A stretch of DNA of 10,734 nucleotides from Pseudomonadota bacterium (GTDB lineage Bacteria; Desulfobacterota; Desulfobacteria; Desulfobacterales; Desulfosarcinaceae), in assembly GCA_023435265.1 (NCBI GenBank), contig JAEYRZ010000132.1, positions 1-10,734 on the forward strand. Direction: 5' to 3'. Positions 6,017-10,734 of the stretch are shown here, piece by piece. Numbering within the stretch: position 1 is the stretch's first letter; each line of letters begins with the position of its first letter. Below the pieces are notes generated by a model. The model had not been told where the DNA came from and made no database searches. It saw only the letters and a program-made list of their open reading frames with translations. Both the position numbers and the translations under genes were made by a program.

Positions 6017-6662
6017 ACTGATTTTCCGCGGGCAGCTCAAGGCCGGTGAGCAGCTCCTTCCGGAGCGCGAGCTCTGCGAGGCCCTGGGCGTCAGCCGCAC
6101 CTCGGTGCGCAACGCCATCAACAAGCTTGTGGTGCTCGGGTTGCTCGAACACAAGCAGGGTCAGGGCACCTTCGTGCGCTCCCCCGAAACACGGGTGGAC
6201 AATCCCCTCGCCGCGGCGATGGAGGTCCAGGACGCCTCGATCGACGATCTGCTCGAAGTGCGCATGGGGCTAGAATGCAATGCGGCCGCCCTGGCGGCGC
6301 AGCGCGCCAACGAAGACGATCTGCGGTTCATGGAATCCAGTCTCGCCGAAATGCGCGCCGAGGTGGGTTCGGGGCGTTTGGGCACCGAAGCGGATACCGC
6401 GTTCCACATGGCCCTGGCCTATGCGACCAAGAATCCGGTGCATGTCTACCTGATGAAGAATTTCTACGATTTTTTGTTCGTGGGGATTAAGAAGAATCTC
6501 AGCCATCTTTATGAAGACCCGCGCAATATCGACAAAATTTTGTCGCAGCACGGGAGCATTATTGACGCCATCCGAAAACACGACCCGCAGGAAGCGCTAC
6601 AGGCCATGCGCCGGCACATCAAGTTCGTGCAGGATTTCTTCCGTCACCGAATCAGCGAATAG
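5949..6662 (+). CDS. GntR-family FCD transcriptional regulator (LldR/PdhR-like)
   Basis: This is a DNA-binding regulator, probably sensing the hydroxy or keto acid handled by its neighbours. It has 237 residues. The N-terminal winged helix-turn-helix spans about 10-76: ISDQVFEQVRELI, the LLPERELCEALGVSRTSVR recognition region and the wing GLLEHKQGQGTFV. The C-terminal FCD ligand domain (about 95-230) has LEVRMGLE and the expected metal/ligand set D149, H153, H201 and H223. The start at 5949 has GGAAGG 11 bases upstream and lies 68 bases inside the 3' end of glcF, so translation is probably coupled. As third gene of the operon it would be autoregulated, and TTGGT-N3-ACCAA upstream of glcD is its likely target. 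By analogy with LldR it would act as a repressor relieved by the substrate; activation cannot be excluded. The family is certain, the effector is not. Confidence 0.92.
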   Translation: MPMPLQPIKPKKISDQVFEQVRELIFRGQLKAGEQLLPERELCEALGVSRTSVRNAINKLVVLGLLEHKQGQGTFVRSPETRVDNPLAAAMEVQDASIDDLLEVRMGLECNAAALAAQRANEDDLRFMESSLAEMRAEVGSGRLGTEADTAFHMALAYATKNPVHVYLMKNFYDFLFVGIKKNLSHLYEDPRNIDKILSQHGSIIDAIRKHDPQEALQAMRRHIKFVQDFFRHRISE

Positions 6663-6674
6663 CGTAAACGGCGG

Positions 6675-6690
6675 CCCGGGAAGAACCGGG
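6675..6690. terminator. Weak hairpin between convergent genes
   Basis: In the 36-base gap between the regulator and the convergent zinc-ribbon gene, CCCGG and CCGGG flank a 6-base loop GAAGAA. Neither strand shows a T-run after the stem, so it does not meet the usual definition of an intrinsic terminator. It is listed as the only candidate for ending either transcript here. Confidence 0.25.
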
Positions 6691-6698
6691 GGCGCCTG

Positions 6699-7763
6699 TC
6701 ATCCTTTGCACCCATGATTGCCACGGGCGCGTGCGGGCATCTGGAGGATGAGAAGCCGGCGGATGTCCCTGAGTTGCCTGCTGATGAGTGAAGATACCCA
6801 GAAAAACGCAAATCCCAACACGCCGGTGGCCAGATAGGCGAAACCCAGCAAAAGGCCGAGCGGAAGCGCTTCCAGGCCGTTCGGCGAAGCGGCATGCACA
6901 CCGGCCTCGACCGCGGTGAGCGTCGTCCAGGAGAGAATCATGCCGATCACGCCGGCGGATAGAATCAGCCAGGCCACCAGCGGAAGCAGACGCATCATCC
7001 CGCCGCCGGGCGTCTTGGCGTGCGGATCGAAGGGAACGGCATCGAAACCGGCCGTCGCGGCGCGCCCGGACTGCGCACGTGCCCGACGGGTCGAATGTGT
7101 GCGTCTCGAGCGCTTGCCGGCGCTTCCCGAACCGTCTGCATCGCTGGATGGGTCCTGTCCGAGGCGCGCAGCCGAATCCGGCAGGACCGCGGGTTGCGGC
7201 ATTGCGGCCTTGTGCGCCGCTGGAGGCGTTGCCGCCAGCGCCTGCGGAGCGGGCGGGCTTGCGTTTCGCGCTTGCGACGGAGCGGAAGATTCCCGGGGTT
7301 CCGGCTGCTGCGCTTCGGCTTCTTTACCCGGTGCGTCCTGGAGGTATGGCTCGGACACGGCTTCGAGAGCGGCCGTTGCTCCAGGCGCCGCAGCCGCCGG
7401 CGCTTCATCGTCCGTTGCGATTTCCGATGGCTGGCGGGCGAGCATTTCGGCCCGCCGCTTCTGGGCCGCGGCGGCGGCAATCTGGCGCGCCCGCTGAAGG
7501 GTCAGGGCGTACCGTTCATCGCGCTGGCGGGCCAGACTTTTTTGGCGCAGGCGCATTTCGACCCGCTGCCGCGCCTGCCGCAGACTGGACTCGTCCAGCG
7601 CGCTGGGTCTTCCCGATAGTGGAAACGGGGCTCCCCACGGGTTCGTCGTAAGGCGAGCCCCTGCTTTGACATAGACGACGCCGCAAGATGGACATTCGGT
7701 GGCCGGCACATCGATGCCGTCACCGGGTTTGCGCTCGTATCCACATTTCAGGCACTTCATCAT
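6699..7763 (-). CDS. Zinc-ribbon protein with Ala/Pro-rich linker and two C-terminal membrane helices, function unknown
   Basis: The function is unknown. The 354-residue protein begins with a four-cysteine zinc ribbon: C4-x2-C7 and C24-x2-C27 in MMKCLKCGYERKP and ECPSCGVVYVKAG. Next comes an Arg/Gln-rich segment (about 57-110) that looks like a long basic helix. A low-complexity linker rich in Ala, Pro and Ser (about 112-255) includes a basic patch near GKRSRRTHSTRRARAQ. Two membrane helices follow at about 259-280 and 299-325, then a short basic tail. With both helices the ribbon and linker are most likely cytoplasmic. The ATG at 7763 has AAGGAG 11 bases upstream; the adjacent ATG at 7760 is also possible. 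Proteins opening with this ribbon are common in Desulfobacterota. The linker's composition is unlike its neighbours. It is convergent with the regulator and divergent from the LOG-like gene, so it is probably a single-gene unit. Confidence 0.8.
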   Translation of the reverse strand: MMKCLKCGYERKPGDGIDVPATECPSCGVVYVKAGARLTTNPWGAPFPLSGRPSALDESSLRQARQRVEMRLRQKSLARQRDERYALTLQRARQIAAAAAQKRRAEMLARQPSEIATDDEAPAAAAPGATAALEAVSEPYLQDAPGKEAEAQQPEPRESSAPSQARNASPPAPQALAATPPAAHKAAMPQPAVLPDSAARLGQDPSSDADGSGSAGKRSRRTHSTRRARAQSGRAATAGFDAVPFDPHAKTPGGGMMRLLPLVAWLILSAGVIGMILSWTTLTAVEAGVHAASPNGLEALPLGLLLGFAYLATGVLGFAFFWVSSLISRQLRDIRRLLILQMPARARGNHGCKG

Positions 7764-8105
7764 CGGTCCGTGCGCTCCTTGAGGTAATACCGTGACCCTC
7801 CTGTAGGCGCAGCAATAGTCGTGCCATTAATTAAATGGTTGAATTCAAATAAGGAATCGGTCATAAGAGCACCCTGACGGCGGCTTTTTCAGGATCCGGA
7901 GAATCGGTGCGGGCTGCCTCAACCCGCTGAAATTGGAACGATAGTTAAACACGCGCAAAAGCGCCGCCCGATGGCCGCCTGAACGAACGCCGCCCCGCAC
8001 GGCGCATTTCGGCATGTGAATCGCAAGACACTTTTGAAGAACGGCTTGAACGATTGAATACATCGTGCGGCCGTGTGCGATCCGGTCAGGCCGATCAGGA
8101 TGCGA
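7764..8105. other. 342-base divergent intergenic region, no gene supported
   Basis: This stretch separates the minus-strand zinc-ribbon gene from the plus-strand LOG-like gene, so it should contain both promoters. Near the zinc-ribbon gene is an AT-rich patch with a quasi-palindrome CCATTAATTAAATGG (7824-7838) next to a perfect palindrome TTGAATTCAA (7839-7848). A TTTAAT on the minus strand (7830-7835) is a reasonable -10 but has no good -35. Toward the LOG-like gene, TTGAAG (8034-8039) with a weak -10 near 8057 is the best guess. Small GC hairpins occur at 7909-7927 and 7988-8004. I see no RNA gene or riboswitch I can name, and no convincing small ORF. Confidence 0.5.
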
Positions 8106-10082
8106 ATGACCATGATGAAGCGAGACAACCGATCCTATCGCGGGATGCTGCAGTCCGACGACGGGGTCATTGACGAAATCATCCGCCTGGACGATCGGAG
8201 CATCACCTTCCGGACGGTTTTCGGGCTTTCCCAGCATATGATCGAGCGGCTGCGGGAGCATCCGGAACACATCGTCTTCAGCGAGCGCTCGCGCATCGCC
8301 CGTCTGGGCATTCAAATCACTTCGGGCCCTGTCGAAGCCGTCAACCTCCAGGGCGATTTGTTGAAGGTGATCCAGACCGCCTCGGCGGTGATCCCCGGTT
8401 ATCCGGGGCTTGACCGGCTCAGCGCCTTTTTCGGGCCGGGGCTGCCGGTCGGGCGGTTCGTCTTCTGCGATCCCGAGGCACTGCTCACTTCCGAGGAAGT
8501 GCTGTCCGCCATCGAAGGCTCGGAGCTCAAGCTGCCCGCCTCGACCTCGATTTCCAGCGACGGCAGCATCGTGATCGCCCCCCACAAGGTGGTCTACCGG
8601 TTGCGGGAGGATATCGACAGCGAAACGTACGGCCGTATTCTGCTGCGCGAGGACGGGCGCGAAATGTTGAACCGGTACCAGGTCTACACGCCGGTCCCCA
8701 ACCTCGTCGTGCCACCCGGCCAGGGCGTGATCACCACCTGTTCGATGTACCTGAACGAGCATTATGTCGTTCTGCAAAGCGGTTTCGCCCTGGGGCGCAA
8801 CCTGCCGGCCACCGTCCTGGATCCGATCAAGACGAGAGGCATCCGTATCTACCTCGAAATCATCAACGGCACGCCGCACACGATCGTCAATCCCCTGATC
8901 AGCGCCCGGATCTACGGCGCCCCCAAGGTGCGCGCCAAAGAGCGGCGCAGAAGCGGGATGCGCAATCATCGGCGATATCCGCTCAACGAACTCAGGAACT
9001 TCGAGCCCCGACTGGGCGAAAGGCAGACCACCACCTGTCATTTTATCGCCAAGCCGGCCGCGCTCGTCGAGATGGGCCAGGAACTCCATGATGCGCAGGT
9101 ATTCGTCAACGGTCCCGACGACACCTGCGCGGTATCCAAAGCCGGCTGTTCGCTGGCGCGCGAAGATTTCTCCGTCCGCAGCCCGTGCCCGCATACCTAC
9201 GCGACCGCCCGGCTGCTCAAGGCCGTCGGGGAGCAGCCGGTCAACCTGATCCTGAAATACTTCCCCAACCTGGTGGAGCATCGCGACATCATCAACCTGG
9301 CGGCCGCGGGCAGGGTGGACTCGATTTATTTTTACGAAGCCTCGTGCGAGCACGGCCCTTTTCTCTCCCAGGAAGATCACGGCCGATTGCAGGAATACCA
9401 CGCCTTCGGGGTCAATGTCTTCTGGGTCTGCGGGCTGAACCGGCGGCTGATGATGCACACCATGCGCGACGGAAAAGGCTATTTCGTGGCCCTGGAGCGG
9501 CTGCCGGATTTCCACAAGGCGATGCTGTTCGCATTTTATGGATCCACCCTGGCGCTCTCATCGGCTGGCGTGGAACGCCTCGGCCGCCTTATGGACGCCC
9601 TGGTGGCATTCTGGGGCCGCAGCATCGGCATCGTCACCGGGGGCGGCAGCGGTGTCATGGAGGTGGCCAACCGCCTGGCGCGCGAACGGGGCATCCTGTC
9701 GGGCGCCAATTTCCTGGACATTACCGATCAGCCGATGACGACCGATGTCGACTTTTGCCAGGTCTTTCAGGCCACGTGCCGCCACAGCCGGCAGAAATGG
9801 TTCGAGATCGCCTCCTTCCCGATTTTCAACGTGGGCGGGCTCGGATCGCTGGAAGAGCTGGGGATCACGCTCTGCAATATGAAACTGTCGATCATGGAGC
9901 GGGTGCCCCTCATTCTGTTCGATACCGAAGGCGAGAAAGGCTACTGGGACGGCATGCGCCGCCAGATCGCCACGATGGTGCGCCACCGGCGTGCACCCAG
10001 CTGGATCGAAGAATATATCGTCATCACCGACGACCCGGCGGTCGTAACCGATGTTTTCCGCCGCCGGCTGCACCTTTTTTGA
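8106..10082 (+). CDS. LOG-like nucleotide-binding domain fused to a large uncharacterised N-terminal region
   Basis: LOG-family enzymes remove the base from nucleoside 5'-monophosphates (cytokinin-activating LOG, bacterial PpnN). From the ATG at 8106, with AGGA 5 bases upstream, the protein has 658 residues; a GTG at 8073 and ATGs at 8100, 8112 and 8115 are alternatives. The last 190 residues or so have the LOG Rossmann order: LFAFYGSTLALSSAG (474-488), GIVTGGGSGVMEVANRLA with GGGSGVM at 512-518, an Arg/Lys cluster R559, R562, K564, then VGGLGSLEEL (576-585) for the usual PGGxGTxxE. The Pro and Thr of that motif are replaced by Val and Ser; the Gly pair and both Glu remain. Residues 1 to about 430 match no family I recognise. 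They are soluble and include GTPHTIVNPLISARIYGAP, NGPDDTCAVSKAGCS and a histidine-bearing SCEHGPFLSQEDHGR stretch. The gene is followed after 37 bases by the AMMECR1-family gene, so the two are probably co-transcribed. The substrate is unknown. Confidence 0.82.
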   Translation: MTMMKRDNRSYRGMLQSDDGVIDEIIRLDDRSITFRTVFGLSQHMIERLREHPEHIVFSERSRIARLGIQITSGPVEAVNLQGDLLKVIQTASAVIPGYPGLDRLSAFFGPGLPVGRFVFCDPEALLTSEEVLSAIEGSELKLPASTSISSDGSIVIAPHKVVYRLREDIDSETYGRILLREDGREMLNRYQVYTPVPNLVVPPGQGVITTCSMYLNEHYVVLQSGFALGRNLPATVLDPIKTRGIRIYLEIINGTPHTIVNPLISARIYGAPKVRAKERRRSGMRNHRRYPLNELRNFEPRLGERQTTTCHFIAKPAALVEMGQELHDAQVFVNGPDDTCAVSKAGCSLAREDFSVRSPCPHTYATARLLKAVGEQPVNLILKYFPNLVEHRDIINLAAAGRVDSIYFYEASCEHGPFLSQEDHGRLQEYHAFGVNVFWVCGLNRRLMMHTMRDGKGYFVALERLPDFHKAMLFAFYGSTLALSSAGVERLGRLMDALVAFWGRSIGIVTGGGSGVMEVANRLARERGILSGANFLDITDQPMTTDVDFCQVFQATCRHSRQKWFEIASFPIFNVGGLGSLEELGITLCNMKLSIMERVPLILFDTEGEKGYWDGMRRQIATMVRHRRAPSWIEEYIVITDDPAVVTDVFRRRLHLF

Positions 10083-10119
10083 GCGTCCCTTTGCGGGGCG
10101 CCGCCGCCGGGAGTTCAGC

Positions 10120-10716
10120 ATGTCACCACCCCTGCACTGCATTCCGACCCGCGTCGGTCAGGCACTGGTCCAGGTCGCCCGCAGAACCCTCCAGGAACGC
10201 TTCGGTCTCAGTCCGGATGCCGCCGAGGCGCCACGCCTCGAGGCTATGGACCACCCTGCGCTGCAGGTCAAGGCCGGAACGTTTGTGACCTTGACACTCG
10301 ACGGCCGCCTGCGCGGCTGCATCGGCAGCCTGGTGGGCCATGAACCCGTGATCGAGGGCGTTCGGCACAATGCCGTGAACGCCGCCTTCAACGATCCGCG
10401 CTTTCCCGCGCTGTCTGCTCAGGAATTGCCGCGCGTGCGCATCGACGTCAGTGTCTTGACCCCGCCGCAACGCCTGCCGTACGAGGATCCCGAGGATCTG
10501 ACCGCCAAGCTGCGTCCCCATATCGATGGGGTGATATTGCGAAAAGGATTTTGCTGCGCGACCTTTCTGCCCCAGGTTTGGGAACAGCTTGCGCGGCCCG
10601 AGGATTTCCTGGCCCATTTATGCCGAAAAGCCGGTTTGGCGGCCGACGCCTGGCGAAACAGCAAGTTGGAGGTGGAGGTCTACCAGGTCCAATGTTTCGA
10701 GGAGACGCCATGCTGA
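10120..10716 (+). CDS. amrA: AMMECR1-domain protein, AmmeMemoRadiSam system protein A
   Basis: This protein belongs to the AMMECR1 family, present from bacteria and archaea to man and of unknown biochemical role. In prokaryotes it is often encoded with a Memo-like protein and a radical SAM enzyme. It has 198 residues from the ATG at 10120, which has GGGAG 6 bases upstream. The family hallmark LRGCIGS is at 64-70 (C67). It is followed by NAVNAAFNDPRFPALSAQEL (84-103), the strand VRIDVSVLTPP (106-116) and the C-terminal FLPQVWEQL...FLAHLCRKAGL. Length and motif order are normal. The stop overlaps the next start by 7 bases, so it is in an operon that continues. Family membership is clear; function is unknown. 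Confidence 0.93.
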   Translation: MSPPLHCIPTRVGQALVQVARRTLQERFGLSPDAAEAPRLEAMDHPALQVKAGTFVTLTLDGRLRGCIGSLVGHEPVIEGVRHNAVNAAFNDPRFPALSAQELPRVRIDVSVLTPPQRLPYEDPEDLTAKLRPHIDGVILRKGFCCATFLPQVWEQLARPEDFLAHLCRKAGLAADAWRNSKLEVEVYQVQCFEETPC

Positions 10717-10734
10717 GAAAAGAAGGCCGGGCCC
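10710..10734 (+). CDS. Start of a downstream gene, possibly another AmmeMemoRadiSam component
   Basis: An ATG at 10710 follows GAGGAG at 6 bases spacing and overlaps the end of the AMMECR1 gene by 7 bases in another frame. Only eight codons (MLRKEGRA) are inside the window. The arrangement fits translational coupling to a partner such as the radical SAM or Memo-like protein that commonly accompanies AMMECR1. The identity is inferred from context only; eight residues cannot show it. Confidence 0.5.

Noticed and set aside
6663..6698. Strong bidirectional terminator between the convergent genes
   Set aside because: The stem has only 5 clean pairs and no T-tract on either strand, so it is listed only as a weak candidate.
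7020..7651. Plus-strand frames of about 190-200 residues opposite the zinc-ribbon gene
   Set aside because: Several overlapping Arg/Ala/Pro-rich frames are expected opposite a GC-rich Ala/Pro linker; the minus frame has a zinc ribbon, membrane helices and an SD.
8073..8105. GTG start for the LOG-like protein at 8073
   Set aside because: No SD precedes it; AGGA with 5-base spacing favours the ATG at 8106, although 8100, 8112 and 8115 remain possible.
7845..9515. 556-residue minus-strand reading frame opposite the LOG-like gene
   Set aside because: Long but His/Asp/Gly-rich low-complexity antisense translation with no recognisable domain; the plus frame carries LOG motifs and a plausible SD.
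1..10734. Mobile element, phage genes, tRNA or rRNA
   Set aside because: I found no transposase or integrase motif, no terminal inverted repeats with target duplication, and no tRNA- or rRNA-like stretch on either strand by eye.

Overview
The window is a GC-rich bacterial chromosome segment with tightly packed genes. The gene set suggests an anaerobic deltaproteobacterium (Desulfobacterota, of the Desulfosarcina/Desulfobacteraceae kind): a two-subunit GlcD/GlcF hydroxy-acid dehydrogenase without GlcE, a TRAP carboxylate transporter, a small 'MKCxKCGYxR' zinc-ribbon membrane protein, and a system-A protein of the AmmeMemoRadiSam group. That assignment is inferred from gene style, not from a marker gene. 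I see no tRNA, rRNA, CRISPR array, insertion sequence or phage gene.

Region 1 (1-6662) is a self-contained uptake, oxidation and control module for a small 2-hydroxy (or 2-oxo) acid. On the minus strand dctP-dctQ-dctM encode a complete TRAP transporter, with dctM cut by the window edge. On the plus strand, divergent from it, are glcD (FAD-linked 2-hydroxy-acid dehydrogenase), glcF (Fe-S subunit with two CCG domains) and an FCD-type GntR regulator whose start lies inside glcF. The 387-base divergent region carries two GGT-N3-ACC sites. One is a perfect TTGGT-N3-ACCAA placed over the -10 of the glcD promoter candidate. The other overlaps the -10 and predicted start of a dctP promoter with a perfect TTGACA -35. 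This is the operator type of the LldR/PdhR branch of the GntR family, so the simplest model is that the regulator represses both arms until the acid appears. The dctP transcript would have a leader of about 165 bases with a strong ribosome-binding site, a 7-codon leader ORF and two 19-base direct repeats. A stem-loop between dctP and dctQ may set the ratio of binding protein to membrane subunits.

Region 2 (6663-8105) holds a minus-strand protein convergent with the regulator: an N-terminal four-Cys zinc ribbon, a basic helical segment, a long Ala/Pro-rich linker and two C-terminal membrane helices. Its function is unknown. A 342-base divergent intergenic region follows, with small palindromes but no gene I can support.

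Region 3 (8106-10734) is a plus-strand operon that continues out of the window: a 658-residue protein with a C-terminal LOG-type nucleotide-binding domain behind about 430 residues I cannot assign; then an AMMECR1-family protein (system A of AmmeMemoRadiSam); then the first eight codons of a gene overlapping its end, plausibly another member of that set. The strongest candidates for something undescribed are the unknown N-terminal region of the LOG-like protein with its linkage to AMMECR1, and the leader region of dctP.
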